From the NCBI RefSeq assembly GCF_039535475.1, contig NZ_BAAAXG010000003.1:1-61858 (forward strand): a stretch of 61,858 nucleotides of DNA, in the 5' to 3' direction. Positions 1 through 13,297 of the stretch are shown here, piece by piece. Every line of letters starts with the position of its first letter. The first letter of the stretch is position 1. Position numbers and translations under genes: made by a program. This DNA is from Streptomyces showdoensis (GTDB lineage Bacteria > Actinomycetota > Actinomycetes > Streptomycetales > Streptomycetaceae). The notes beneath the pieces are model-generated. The model did no database searches. It worked only from the letters and a program-made list of their open reading frames with translations, and had not been told where the DNA came from.

Positions 1-132
1 GTGAAGCCGCGGTCGGCGAGCCCGGCGAGGAGCGTGTTGCGGATCCGCCCGAAGGCGGTTTCCTGATGGTGGTTACGCCCAGGCCACATCGGTGCAGGAA
101 GGGTTGACGAGTTCAATGGAAGTCCTGTTCAT
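1..132 (-). pseudogene. Degenerate copy of the erythromycin-esterase-like gene (5' end only)
   Basis: This mirrors 27647-27780. The start codon complement is at 130-132, followed outward by the copied dyad of the promoter region. Only about 44 codons are present and the frame is already broken. It is part of the error-rich arm and not a real second gene. Confidence 0.75.
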
Positions 133-234
133 GAGCCTCCACCGTATCCTTGAAAGAACGGTGGAGACTTTACGGAAGCATGCCCGTGTATTCAGCGCCG
201 ACCGTGTCCGCCAAAGTCTCAAAACAAGAGCATC

Positions 235-996
235 GTGCGTACCACCGACCTGGCCCGCCGGCACGGCATCTCACCCAGGCGGTCCGCAACTACGAGGCCG
301 ACGGCTGCCTCCCGCCCCCGGCGCGCACCCCCAGCGGTTACCCGGTCTCACCGAGACCCACGGCCGGCGGCGCTCGACGCTATCTCGCCCTCGTCCGGGC
401 GTACGGGCACGCCACCGGCGGCCGGATCATAAACGCGCTGCAACTCGGGCGCGCTCGACGCCGCCCTGACCGCCGTCGACCGGGGCCAGCACGCCCATGT
501 CGCTCCGCGACCGGGAGACCCTCGACGCGGTGGCTCGCGGCCGTGGAGCAACCTGCTGTGCCACCTCCGGCCGAGCGCCCCGCGCCGGGCCGGACACCCG
601 CCGACGGTCGGCGAGCCTCGCCGCGCCGGCTCACGCGTCACCCGGGCGACCCCTCCTGCGCAACCTGGGAGGGGGGCCGGGATCCTCGCCCCCAGCGCGG
701 GACGACCGCCACCCGGCCACCGCGGTCTACGGCCGGCCGACGTCCGCGACGCCGAGCTGGCGCACCATCCTGAGGCGCGGCGCGGCTACCCGCATGGACC
801 GGATCGCCGAGGTGGTCCGGCAGATCCGTACGGCGGGCAAGGCACGCAGGCCGCTGGGCGCCGCCCTGGGAGGGTCGGGAGCGGCGGGCATACGGCACGA
901 CGGCTCGCCCATGCTGCAACCTCCTGGCCGCGCAGCCCTCGGCCGGTACTTACCTCGGACCCTCCGCCCGGACCCTCGATCCACTCCAGGCGCTAG
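235..996 (+). pseudogene. Degenerate copy of the two-HTH MerR/TioE-type regulator
   Basis: This mirrors 26829-27545. The GTG start at 235 and the TAG near 994-996 correspond to the intact gene, and short stretches of its first HTH domain can be read. Many indels shift the frame within the copy. Annotate from the right arm instead. Confidence 0.75.
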
Positions 997-1035
997 TACT
1001 CTCCCTGGAGTACGCGCGACGGCCGGACGACAGGG

Positions 1036-1702
1036 GTGACACACAGTCAGGACCGCAGCAACCCCGAGCACGCCCAGCTCGGCGCTCGTCGAACGCCCGC
1101 CACATCCGAGGTGCTCCCCACGATGGGGCCCGAGGCGCCCTCACCTAACCACCTCCGCGACGGCTGGACACCGCAGCCCGCACTGAACCACAGCCCGGCA
1201 CCCCCAAAGCGTCCAACTACTTCGCCAACCGCGACGACCTGCTGACTCACAGGCGGGCGCCCGGGTCCAACGAGCGCGCTCCAGGCCGGCGAGCCGACCA
1301 TACGAGCGGCGGGACGGCGAGCACCGGACCTCGCCACGTAACACCGTGCTGATGAAGGATCTCGTCGGACCCGGTCATCGCCTCCGCACCGCCTAACCCA
1401 CTCGCCCTCCTGGAACTGCGCCTGGAGGCGACACCCTGCGCTCCGGAGCTGCGCCATCTGCTCACCGAGCGGATCCGCGCCGACGTCGAGGCCAACGTCG
1501 CCTAAACACGAGGCCCTCGGGTCTCCCCGGCGACGCAACCGCCCGTCCACCCCCCCCCCCCCAAACTGCTGATCCCCTGGCCATTCAACTGGCTGACTCG
1601 TCGAACAGCTCCGCTCCCCCTACGTCTTCTAACCGGGTAGGAAGCGCGAAAACAGCTCAATCGCCGCGCCCGTCGACCGCATCGTCGGCGGCCCCCGGCT
1701 GA
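1036..1702 (+). pseudogene. Degenerate copy of the TetR regulator
   Basis: This mirrors 26196-26780. The TGA at 1700-1702 matches the intact stop, and the SD-GTG area is recognisable near 1035. A run of ten C bases at about 1551-1560 and several substitutions mark low-quality sequence. It has no coding value. Confidence 0.7.
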
Positions 1703-1721
1703 GGCACCTCCGTGCGGGGGC

Positions 1722-3155
1722 TCAGAGCCCTCGGCGAACCACCCCGCCGCCAGCTCGCCACACCGTCTCCAACTGTCCCGGCTCCTCGAAGAGGATGCCC
1801 CCGCGCCGGCAGGTGACGAGCCGGTGCTCGCAGCGACAACGGCACCCTCGCTGGGCCCCTCACGTTGAAGATCGAGGACCAGGGGTCCGCGCTCCGCCGA
1901 CATCAGCAGGTGGGCGCCGTCACCTCCGGGCAGCCGCTCGCTTCCGCGAGGTCGGGGCGCCCGCCAACCTGAGACCCAAAAACCGCGGCCACACTACCCA
2001 GTCGTCCGTTCGCGGCGGCCCACAGCGCGGACTCCGCTGCATCCCGTACAATCAACTGGCTCACGAAGTAAACCCCGTGCTCAGGGCGCCCGCACCGTAC
2101 CTAGCCTGTGAGCCAGATCGCCTCGACTGCCGAGCCGCCGACGCGAGCAGCGGTGTCGAAGCACTTGGCGCGGTCGGCCGCCTCGGCCTCGGTGAGCAGG
2201 TCGAACAGGAGCGTGCCGGAGGCCGCCCCCCGGTTCAGGGCGCGGGCGGCTGACGCCAGGTTTCGGGGCGCTGTGCCTGGCTGCCTGCCAGCAGTGACCG
2301 TCGCGAACAGCACGTCCCTGGGCCCGTCGGGGAACGTCGAGCCGTCGCCGGCCAACCTCATCCCCGACAGCGATGATGCGCACCTCGGCGTCCTCCGCGT
2401 ACCCCCACCCCGTCGCCGCGCCCGCCATCCCGGCGCGCACCGCGCAGCACACCGCGACGCCTCCTCGTCCTGGTCCTGAGAAGTCGTGTATAACTGCCCC
2501 CGATCGCGTAGAAGAGTCTGGGGTTACGCGCACGCTGTACTCTCGTCGCCGCGCCCCCGCGCGCGCGACCACATTCGTGCTGCGCGAACCCGGCACGCGC
2601 GAGTCACGGATCCTGGCGAGGCGGCGCCCCGTGTTACCCGTACGACCTGGCAGGTCGGCGAGGCGCGTATGGCTCCGGTTGGCGCGCCCGCGTCGTCCCG
2701 ACGACGCGATGCTGCCACGGGGTCTGCGGCGCCGGGGCCGCCGCGTAGCGTGCCGGTCCGCTCTCACGTACGGCCCGTTCCAGCGTCTCCACCCTTTCGG
2801 CCAGGGCCTGGTGGACGGGGGGGGGCGGGAGACACCGGGGCGTCCGGAGACGGTACCTTGAGTCGTTTGAGGACCGCGTGACTGCCGTCCGCTCTCAATT
2901 CGTAAGGCATTGCCCGATCGCCCCCATGGCGAGCTCACGGCCTGGTATACTGGTCACGCCGAGTCTTGCGGACGAGGCAGATGTTCGAGGGGCGCGCGTC
3001 AGTATGCGCGTCGGCGACCATCGGCGGCGACGGGCGCTTCCTCTCGCTGGGCGATCCCAGGACGACCGTCCTGTCCCCTAGCGACCGGTGATCCTTGGGT
3101 GCCGGGCCCGAGCCGGCGGCCTCCCGCTTGCTCGGCTCGTGTCGGTGAAGTACAT
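1722..3155 (-). pseudogene. Degenerate copy of the phosphoribosyltransferase-hydrolase fusion
   Basis: This mirrors 24891-26177. The start codon complement (3153-3155) and stop complement (1722-1724) are recognisable, but the interior is split into short frames by indels. It belongs to the fold-back arm. Confidence 0.7.
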
Positions 3156-3539
3156 GTCTCTTACATTGTTCCGCCTTCCTGGCCCGGTTACGTCGAACGC
3201 GGGACACGGCAGTCAGGAAGGCTCTGTGGGCCCGACGGATAGGGGTAGGGGTACACTGTGGCAATCGTGGGTCCCTCTGCCGAGGATCATTCGTCTCCCG
3301 TGGTAGGACTAGTCGCCTGGTCAGACCGTCCTCTGTCCCAGTATATCACACCCAGGTTAGTCCCGGAACGTCATGCTCTTCCGATGCCCGTGCTCGTCCG
3401 GGTGATACGGTAGTCGCCGTCGAGGATACTCATTACAACGGAACATTCGCGTAGCAGGGTCGGACGGCGGATAGGATGGACGGTGGCTCTCGCGCGCGGC
3501 TCGGGGATCCCGCTGTGGTGCTAGGCTGCAGAGATCGTT

Positions 3540-5246
3540 CGTAAACAGAGCGGAGCTTGATATCCGGAAATCTTTCGCAGTTTGTCTCCCTTGTGCCCTT
3601 CTTTATCGACTCGTCTAACTCGTCCCGCCGTGCAGTTACTCGCCTACGGCTTGCTTGGCCTCTGTACCCTGGGCCGTGCCTTCAGCCCAGCGAGCGGCCT
3701 GAGCCACGTAACGGAGTTCCTCTTGACGCCTGCTGTACGTGTTGCGTGTGTCTCATACAGCGTGACGACCAGCGTCCTCGTGTGCGGCTTCCTGTGCGGC
3801 CTTCCAGCATCCGAGTACCAGCCGTCCCGCCCGTGGACCGCGATGCGCTGCGGAGTCGTCGCTCGACGACTTTCCGCGACGCGGGATGTGTCGGTCCTTG
3901 CATACCTCTGAGTCCGCGGAGTCGGACGGCAGCGGGAGCTGACGGGGCGTGCTGGACGTTCGGCCTCGGTCCCGCATCGGCGACCGTGCGTCCGTGGCCC
4001 CGGGCCTGAGCACCGATCGACAGTTATCAACAAAGAGTCTTCACCGGGCCTTGGCCGTCCCTCCAGCCCGGTGGAGCGTGCGTGTGGCTCGGATCGAACC
4101 TGGACTGAGCCCGTCGCATCACGAGTGCTACATTAGGTGGGTTCGCACGCTGGCTCGGGCCGGGGCGAGCGCTGGCGCAGGGTAACGTCCCGTATTTGCT
4201 GCTACAAGTCCACATCTGTAGTCGGCTCGGCGACTGGATTAACGTCCTTGTCCGTCAGTTCCAACGGGCATCCACTGGTAGGAACCCGGTGGCGCCTACG
4301 CTCGACAAGTCTCTTGCATAACTATTGTTCAACTGTTGAGTGTTGCTGCTGGACGCATCCGACCTCCCGAGGACGCTCGCATGCCCGGTCATCGACCCTG
4401 CGCCTTTCTTAGTCCACTCGCTTGTTCGGGCTCGCAGTGGACAGCCGCGGCTTGTTTTTGAGTCTACTCCAAACAAACACCAACTACATCTGGGCCGGGC
4501 TGCTCCTGAGAAGGTCACCGGACAGGACGCGCCCCGGAGGCCTACATCACCCGGTGCCTACGTGATCTTTCCGTCCGGCTCGGCTGCGCCACACGTACTA
4601 ACCCGTCCTCGCCGTCCCTCAAGGGGCCGTCCCACCGCGCGCATGTACGCATGTCCTTCTTCGGCCTGATCGCCCGCTGCGGGGCTACGAAGCGACGTTA
4701 TCCTGTTACCCGTATTGTCGTTGGGCGGGCCGGCCGGGGCAGATGGGTCGACTACCGACGACCTCCAACAGAACCTTCTATACCGCAAGCTGCTCGTCGG
4801 CAGGCTGATCGGCAAGCGGGCGCTGCGCGAGATGAAGACGACGGTGCCGTGTGGGGTACGAAACGGCGGCCGTGCGAGGAGGTCCTGATGCGGGTACGTC
4901 CCTCGGTATCTTTTTAACACGCTGCGGGATGCCGAGGCGGCGGCTGGTACTTTGGGGCCTACGACGTGGCGCGGTCTTCTGTCTTCGGGCACGCTGGTCC
5001 CTCGCCACGGAGGACTGCCTGCCGTGCCAGGGTCTCCCTGGCGTACAACCTACTATGAAGTACCAGCGCTTTCGACGAGCAGTGGGACAGCAGGCTGCCG
5101 GACTCCGATCCACGCCGCCTATTGGTACGCGTACGTGAGACGGGCGCGCTGAGGCGGCGCCCCCGCCGTATCACAGGCGGGGCTGCTGGACTCCGCTCCG
5201 GCAACCCGGCGGCCCCGCGCTGGTCGACCGCTGCCGAGTGCGCTGA
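3540..5246 (+). pseudogene. Degenerate copy of the serine hydrolase gene
   Basis: This mirrors 23291-24607. The 3' part is easy to follow, for example the stretch near 4480-4540 and the stop at 5244-5246. The 5' third is among the noisiest stretches of the arm, so the start position is only approximate. All frames are broken. Confidence 0.65.
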
Positions 5247-5295
5247 CCTCGGGGTGACCGGGGCGGCACGGTCATGATCCGGAGGACACGGCCGG

Positions 5296-5974
5296 TTAAC
5301 GGCCCGCCCCAGGGCTCCGCCGCGGGTGATCGTGGCGTCCACCAGTGGTGCGATCTGCGTCGACGCCGGCGGCTCCGAGTGTTCGCCGGGGCGCGGTGGT
5401 TCCAAGCCACTACATGGGCCGATGAAGGTCCTCCGTCTTCCACGGCGTCGGTGCAACGGCAGAGCGGATCTCCTTCGACATCTCCAACCGCCCCCGCCCG
5501 TTCAATGTTGGGGCGCCGACCCGTGTCCGAGCCCGTTGGCGGCAGCAGGCCCCGCAGACACAGCGCGGCCCCGCGGACGTCGCGCCCACTCTGTACACGG
5601 GGTGTTCCTGCCAGCCCCCACTCCGTCAGGACCCTCCCGGCCTGGCGAGATGGACCCGAGGCCAGCAACGTCAAGGGGCTGCCCGCATGCGGCGCCATGT
5701 GTGTCCAGCCAAACACGTCGGGCAGGATCGCCGCCGAGCCCTGCCGGGGAGCGGCCCGCTTCGCGGGCGTGGCGGGCCGCATCGCGTCCAGCCGTCCGCG
5801 ACGAGCCCAGTCCACCGGGACGGACAGCAGCCGCCGCCAGTCGCCAGCCTAAACCTCCCGTAACCGGCGGGCGCCCTCTGCCCAACGGCCCACGATCTCC
5901 TGCCAGGCGGCCGCTCCGTCGAAGGAACTACGCGGCTTCGTGGTGAGGAGCTCGGAGCGTGACGACGCCTGCAT
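5296..5974 (-). pseudogene. Degenerate copy of the conserved hypothetical gene at 22652
   Basis: This mirrors 22652-23245. The start codon complement is at 5972-5974, and the adjacent SD and AT-rich dyad are still visible at about 5985-6015. The stop is corrupted. It is part of the error-rich arm. Confidence 0.65.
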
Positions 5975-6125
5975 AGACAGCCTCCATACATAATTCGTAC
6001 TGATACTCATATGAATGTGTCTTTGTCCGACACTACCTTGAACCCAAATCGAAACACAAGCGCAACAGCCGCACCAGACATACCGTCGTGCCCGAGTTCC
6101 CTATGCACGAAGGAGCACACGACGC

Positions 6126-6770
6126 ATGAAGCGCCGTACTAGCACCGTTATGTGGGCCGGCAGCTCGCGACGCAAGCTTGTGTCGCCTCCGGCCACTACG
6201 TGACGCTCGGCTCCAGTCCGCCGACCACGCCGGCCGCGACGGCCCTTGGCCGCGGAAACGACTCGGCGACAAGCACGTTCGCCGCGGCGGCCCGCCGGGC
6301 CGACTGGTGGTCCACGCCACCGCCGCCTGGTGTCCGACTGTCCGCACCTGGAGGCGGCGGGTGAGAGAACCTGGACGGCAAGGTCGTCTCGACGTGTCCC
6401 AACCCCCTGGACTTCTCGCCGGCTTCCCCCCCGCTGGCGACCCCGGACGGCGGCACCTCGCCGAGCAGAATCCAGCGCCCTTTCCCAGGCCGCGCGTCGT
6501 AAAGACCCTCAAAACCATGACGAACACGTTGTGGTGGAGCAGCCCGCCGGTCCCCCGGTGACCACGTCGTCTTCGTCTGCGGGGACGACGAGGATCCAAG
6601 CTGACCGGATCCCGCAGCTGCTGGCCTCCTTCGGCTGGCCGCCGCCCGATCCGTCGACCTCGCGCGACCTGTCGGGCGCCCCGGGCACCGAACTCCCTCC
6701 GCCTTCTCTGCTGCGCCTGATAGGCACCCTGGGCACCGGGGACTTACACTTCGGCGATCCTCAAGGCCTA
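6126..6770 (+). pseudogene. Degenerate copy of the NADP-binding oxidoreductase
   Basis: This mirrors 21850-22497. The ATG at 6126 sits behind a preserved AAGGAG motif, and several short matching stretches run to about 6770. Indels destroy the frame. Confidence 0.7.
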
Positions 6771-6784
6771 CCGCCCGAGACCCG

Positions 6785-8287
6785 GCTCAGACACATCCAT
6801 CACGCCCGCCGCTCCGTACCCGTAAGGTATCGGTGGTTGAAGAGCTCCGCGATCCGATCGGCGGGAGCAGCCCCTTCTCGAGGTACGATTTTCCGCACCC
6901 TCTGAGCGGCCAGGTCCCAGCGACCTCCTTGGCTAACGCCCTTGGCCGCGGTGTAGCCCATGTCGCAGGGTTATTGGCGGACTCGCCTACAATCCCAGAA
7001 AGCTTTTTTATTTGCCTCGACGCATACGCGCAGCACAGGGTCCAATCTCGACGTCTGCGGTACGGATGCCCCGTGACACGCGCTCGGCCAGCGTCAGACA
7101 GGCCGCCCGACAGCGATCATGCTCTTCGACGCGCGTGGAGAGATGACCGGCTCGAAGGCGTTGAGCTGCAGCTGACCGCCCTCGGCCGCCATCGTGATGG
7201 TCATCTGTCGTTGCCGTGATCACCTCGAAGGCGACCTGGTTGAACGACATCGGGGATCACCGTTTGACCTTGTGCCCGGCATGATGCTCGAACCGGCCTG
7301 CACGGGCGGCAGGTTGATCTCGCCGAAGCCCGCGCGCGGCCCCGCAGACAGGAGCCGCAGTCGTTGCAGGTCTTGGAGAGCTTCACGGCGATCCGCTGAG
7401 GACCGCGTGAGTAGCTCACGAAGGCGCCGCAGTCCCCTGGGTGGCCTCGACCAAGGTTGGCGAGGTCACCAGGGGCAGACCGGTCAGCCCGGCGAGATGC
7501 CGCCGGGCGGTCTCAGCGTAGCCGGGCGCGCTCGAGCGGTTGAGCCCGGTCCCACTGAGTGGCCTGGCCCCCAGAGATTGATCTCGTGGAATCAGCTCGA
7601 TCGCCTACGGCCAGCCGCCCCCGGTCCTTCCTCCAGCCATCACCCCTATCTTACGATGGTAGAAACTCCTTGGCCCAGGGTCATGGGACACCGCGCCTGG
7701 AGCTGGGTGCGCCCCATCTGACCACGCCTGCCCGAACTCGGACGGCCTTCTCGGCGAAGGCGTCCTGGAGCACAGGCCATCGCCCGCAACAGCTCGCGCC
7801 CCCCCGCGCCGATGGCGGCGATCCGGATGGCGGTCGGGTAGACGTCGTTGGTCCGACTGCCCGAGTTGACGTCCTCGTTGGGGTGCAGCGCGCGTAGTCG
7901 CCCTTCTCGCGCCCATCACTCAGGCCGGTTGGCGACGACCTCGTTGGCGTTTCATGTTGGTGGAGGTCCCGGCGCCGCCTGGGACGACGTCCCACGACGA
8001 ACTCCTCGTGCAGCGCGCCCGCCCCGGATCTCGCGGCAGGCGGCGACGATGGCGCGGGCCTTCTCCGCGGGAGCAGCCGAGCTCCTCGTTGGCGAGGGCG
8101 GCGGTTCCTTCAACGAGCCGGCGAGCGCGTCGATGAGCAGCGGATAGACCGAAATCGGCACACCCGTGATGGCGAAGTTCTCCCCGAGCCCCGCGCAGCG
8201 TAATGCACCACCCCATAGGCCTCGGCGGGGACATCCGTCACCCCAGCAGGTCTTGCTCACGGCGGACGGACGCGACGGAGAGGGATC
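6785..8287 (-). pseudogene. Degenerate copy of aspA
   Basis: This mirrors 20405-21833. The start end (about 8270-8287) and most of the body align by eye to the intact gene. The first hundred bases beyond the stop end (about 6790-6900) are heavily corrupted. No usable reading frame remains. Confidence 0.65.
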
Positions 8288-8499
8288 ACGGCGCCTTCGC
8301 GACGGGGAGGGAGGGTGGGTACGCGGCGGGGAGGGGTCCGGGGTCGGAGCGGGGCAGGGTGTCCTGACGTGGCGGCGCCCGTACCGGCGGACGAGGTGGA
8401 AGGGTCGCGGTCCGGACACCCCTGACCCCGCGGAGGCCCCGGACCCCGTCTCGCCCCCCGGGACAGCGCGAACGCCGCCCATCGTGATGGACCCTTGCG

Positions 8500-9614
8500 T
8501 GTCCGTACGCGCAGCCACAGCGAACGTCAGTGGAGCTCGTGACGGCGGCGAGCAAGCGAACTTCCGACCGCACCGGCCCTTCGAGCAGCTGTCCCAGGGC
8601 AAGAAGCCGTACGCGTCTCGGGCGAGGGAACGTCGGCCAGCAGCGCGGCCAGCGCGCGATTCGGCGCCTAGCCCGGGACGCAGCGTCCCGGCGAGCCACC
8701 GCAACCGGCGGCGGCAGACCGCAGATCGACGACTCACCGCCGCCCGTGTAGACCTCCGCGACCGAAACCGGACGCGACGCGCGTGGACAGGACCACGAGG
8801 ACGCCCTTGACACCCGCGTCGGGACGGCCGGGGCTATCTCGGCGTGGCCGTTGCCCGCACCGGTCCCGACGAGGAACCGACGCCCCGGGCCCCGGCGGCG
8901 ACGGCCAGCGTTTCAAGGCGAGCAGCGGATCGGCGTCGGAGTGGTGTCAACCGATGTCGAAGCGGGGCACGGGCCGCCCGCGGCGGGCACGGGCAGCGGC
9001 GCCGGCCGCACGGGCTCACGCGCTCGATGTCGACCTGCCGAAGCCGAGCCGAGCCCCCCCCCGATCCGCCGGAGGGGATCTCGAACGGGTCGGCGGCCAG
9101 TCTTGTGTACTGACGGATGCCAGGAGCGGGGCCGCGTGGACCAGGCCGTCGAAGACTACGAGGACTCCGAGGCCGCGCACGGTGGCGGGCCGACCTGGAC
9201 GCGCGTAAGTTACCGAGGCACCCGCCGCCGTCGCCGGTGCCGATAAGGCCGCTTGGTGCCTCCGGTAAGAACTACGGGCGCGGGTCGGAGTGGTGAGGTC
9301 CAGAAGAAGCGGACTCCTCCAGCGTGTCGGTCCCGTGCGTGACGAAGATGTGGCCCGTAGACGACCGGGGTCGGCGAGCGTCTCTCGACCCGCCGCAGCA
9401 CGCGAGCTGGCGTCGGTGTCATCCGGGAGCTGTTGACGTTTTAAGAGGTCGATGACCTCGACTCCACGGCGTCGGAACGCCAGCGGTGGCACGAACGTCC
9501 GTCACCGGAGGCTTCCGGCGGCGTATCGCTCCCGTCCACGGCTCGCGATGGTGCCCGCCCGGTGCTGATCACATACGATGCGCGAGGCCTTTGCGTCCGC
9601 GCGTCCCACTTCAT
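8500..9614 (-). pseudogene. Degenerate copy of the asparaginase gene
   Basis: This mirrors 19141-20182. The start codon complement is at about 9612-9614 and matching fragments run to about 8500. It is frame-broken throughout. Between this copy and the aspA copy lies the corrupted version of the long ansA-aspA inverted repeat. Confidence 0.65.
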
Positions 9615-9728
9615 GACCACGTGATACGCGCACCTTTCCTGAAAACGCCCAACGATGGCCAATCGCCCAAGCAAGGCCGATTGCGATTTCTCTACCCTGA
9701 ATCAGACTCCGTGGTGAATAATTGCGCC

Positions 9729-10194
9729 ATGGACGCGCCAATCCGATCTCCAGACTTGCGCAGAGCTCCAGAAAGAGGCCGGCTTGAACACAACCATGAG
9801 CTCGCCAAAGCGGATCGGCCTCACCCCTCGCCCTGCATGCGCCGCGGTCCGCCCTGGAACAGGACGGCCTGATCCAGGGTACCCAAGGGCGTCATCGACC
9901 CGCCCCCCGTACGGCCGGAGCTTTCGAGTCCTGTATCGGTCGAAGTGAAGCGAGACCGGGAGACGGTCGATCCGTTCGAGGAGGCCGCTGCATGGACATC
10001 CCCGACGTCATCGAGGTCTTACCGCCTCCTTCGGCAGCCCCGTCTGCCTGCTGCGATCGAGGTCGCGGACCTCGCGCGTACAGCTTCCTGTGGATCGAGC
10101 GGCTGACCACCCTGGCGGGGGCACGGAGGTGAACTCCCATATCATCATGAAGCGGGTCAAAGAAGCCCAAGGCGCCTCCCCTGTCGACCGCTGA
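9729..10194 (+). pseudogene. Degenerate copy of the Lrp/AsnC regulator
   Basis: This mirrors 18575-19030. The ATG at 9729 and the TGA at 10192-10194 coincide with the intact gene's ends, and helix-turn-helix fragments are readable. Indels break the frame. Confidence 0.7.
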
Positions 10195-10394
10195 CCTGAC
10201 ATACTGAATCCAATTCCGCCCGGAGCAACGGCATTCCTGTGCGGGATTCTGGTCTATGTAGCGCGTTCATCGACGCGTGACGGTGGACGGTCCTGTGTCC
10301 CCTACGTTCTACGTGCTGCGCGATAAGTGGGCCTGCCCTGCACCACCGCCTTATCCGCCACGCGCCTCATCACCCCTACACGAGTCTTAATACT

Positions 10395-12122
10395 ATGCTC
10401 GGACTCAACAAGGTCCCACCCGCCGCCGCTTCGCCGCCCTGACCGCCCTCGTCACCCTCGTCGCGGTCCGCGGCCCTGCCGCCGCGCCTACGCCAGGCAC
10501 AGTCACGGAAACGCCGCCGCCCCGCTGCTCTGTTGCTGTTCGAACAACTCCAAGGTCTGTATACCGGTCCGAACTCAGCCGACTGGATCATCGGCACCGA
10601 CCAGCCCGACCCCCGTCCCCAAAACGCCCCTCCCCCTCGGCAGTACCGAATCCTGGACCGGGCCCATCTCGGCCTGGTGCGTGCACTTCATATTGCAGCG
10701 GACCCGGCCGGGCTTCACGCGCTCATACGCTGCCATCGGGCGGCACCATTGCACTGTACGGCACGACCGCCGCCCACTGCCTGCATGACTTCGACACCTT
10801 TCGTGCTTCAGCCCGGACGGTCCGACGTTGCGGTCTCACGCGAGCGAGTAAGAACCGCACGTTGGGGAGGGTAGGGTCGGGCTAGACCTTCGTGCCCAGA
10901 ACGGCTTCTCTGGCCTGGTTTTCCGTCGATCTCCCGACCTAGTGACTGCGCGAACAGCCGACCGCCATAAACAGACGACGGCTGGGGACGCGCCTGGAGA
11001 TCATATCAACAGCCTACCTGATGGGGACAAACGGCGTCGGTGACGACGACGGGCCCGTTCTGTGCTTCTACACAGCCCCCTTTAGAACACCCACGTCACG
11101 GTGTGCGCACGGACGAACCCCGGGCGATCGCCCGACTGAAAAATACCGCCGGAGGCCCCGTCCCGTGAAGCGGCACCTCGGCAGACGGTTTGAACCGGCC
11201 GCCATCACTTACCTCTAGCCCGTGGCGAGACCAGTTGGCACCGACCACCTCGAAAGGCGGCCGACAACACCCGCAATGCCGTCGCGAGTACTGGTCTACC
11301 GCACTCGGCTCCTCCTCCCCCCGTGACGAGCTGGCGCGTTTCTGCTTTCGCGACCAGCGCCTTCGTGCGGAGGGGAGCGCGTGTGCGCCGTCGCCGTGTT
11401 GGGTCGACAGTGCTCTCTGCGCCTGTCTACGACGCACCTGTGTTGCCATGTTTCCGGCAACACGCTTTAATGTCGACGGCTGGGAACGTACCGGCCTATG
11501 CCGTGGGACGACGCGCGCTCGCCTCACGGCCTCACCGACTTGGCTGTTCTGACTGCGACCACCGTGCGTGGGCGTCGGGTTTGGCGAGCACCTGCACCGC
11601 CGGCCACTTTGCATCGCTGTCAACCCGGGCTGTCGAGGTCGGGCGACATGACACTGTCCTGGACCGCCTCGTCTCGGTCGATTCATTATCATTCGACACC
11701 GGGGCCCGGCCCAACCGAGCTACTCCAAGTCATGGCCGAGAGGTTAACGGCCACTCCGACCAACAACCGACACGCTCGCCAGACGGGACGATCCCAGGCG
11801 TCTACACCGACGGCCGCCCTCAAACCATTCCAAACCCGACATCGCACGGCCGAGACCACAACGACTGACCGCATTACGACCGCGAAGGTCCAGGTCCTCG
11901 ACAGCGGCGGCACGTGCTGTCGACGCTCAGCGGACCCTACTCCAACCGTTTTGCCCACGCGTCGACGCGGTACGTCCAGCGCTCTCTTCAGCTGGCCGGG
12001 TACGCGAGGCATCTGGAGCCGTGACGCTGAGTTCACGTCGACGGCACGGAGGCCTCCACCCTCCAGACCTCCTTCGTCCTCGACGACACCCTTTTGCCGC
12101 GCTGCTAAGACCGTGGAGCTGA
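10395..12122 (+). pseudogene. Degenerate copy of the secreted ThuA-like gene
   Basis: This mirrors 16945-18393. The ATG at 10395 opens the copied signal-peptide region and the stop lies near 12120-12122. The copy spans 1.73 kb against 1.45 kb in the intact gene. That is a clear case of the insertion-heavy error pattern. Confidence 0.65.
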
Positions 12123-12174
12123 CGCCCACGTCGCCGCGACGACCATCTGACGGCTATGCAACTCACCGCCCGAG

Positions 12175-13125
12175 AAAGGACCCCCAGGTCCGCTTGCGCA
12201 GCTAGGTCAGATGGAAGTGTGGGCAGCGCTGTCCCGCGCCGCTCGTCCGGCCTCACAGGCTCCCCGCCTCGCGCGCGACCCCGTCGAGCGCACTGCCCAC
12301 CGCGTACGACCAGCACAGTAGTACACTAAGAACGACGGTCCGGGACAAGACGTAAGCGCAGCCTGAATGTCCTCGCTGCACACCTCCATCCTCGCAGCAG
12401 AGCAAGATCTCGGAGAACAATATCGTACGATACGACGCCGTCTGTGAACGCGCTTGAGAGTCACGGACAGACTTCTACGAACAACCTCCCCACGCGTAAC
12501 GTGATCCTAGCGCGACAGTCGTGGCACCTGCGCGCAGCAAAGGACTCAACACGAGCGGTCGCCGTGAGCAACTGATAAACGAACGCGAGCACGTGTGGGC
12601 CTCCAGTCGCACGCTAGACCGGGCGCGCTCGGCACCAATGCGGCCGGCCCGGGCACGGACACCTGCACCACTGCGCGCGGCGACGTCACGTCCGAAATCA
12701 AAGAGTCGACGACGCATCGCAAGGCAACAAGAAGGACTTCGTGACGAACGGCGGCAGCGCGGGTCAGCGCGGCGCGCCGGTCAGCTACACGTCGACACGC
12801 AACTCCTTCGAAGCCGCGGACAGCGGACAAGGGCGACAGTGGCCTCCGCATGATCTCTTGTGAGCATGGCCGTATCCGGCTACGAGGGGGCACGACGACG
12901 CCTGGTCCGACCGTGGAGCCAACGAGAGGTCTCGACGCAGACAACGGCAGCGATCTTCAGTGGACCGCCTGTCCGATCCTGAAATGTCAGTGGAACGATA
13001 TAGCAGGACACGTCACCGTAGCGCGTTCGAGGAACGCGCGCAACGACGATCATCTACACCAGCTACCATCGGCAACCGAACCGTTCGTCAGACCACCGTG
13101 TGAGGCGTCGAGGCGATCTGGCACC
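12175..13125 (+). pseudogene. Degenerate copy of the secreted endonuclease gene
   Basis: This mirrors 16085-16885. Start and stop are only approximate because both ends carry indels. Fragments of the HNH-type active-site region and of the C-terminus are recognisable. Confidence 0.6.
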
Positions 13126-13297
13126 ACTCGCGGATTCGGGCGCACGGTCGGCCCGCCAGGGTCCGGCGTGTCCGCGTGGACGTTCCATCCGAGCCGGGTC
13201 CGGCATCCTGTCGCGGACAGCGCATTGCTCCGGTGGGCACGACCGGGCTGGAATGCCGGCGTGTTTAAATCCGGCACCGGCCCCAATCAGGAAGCAC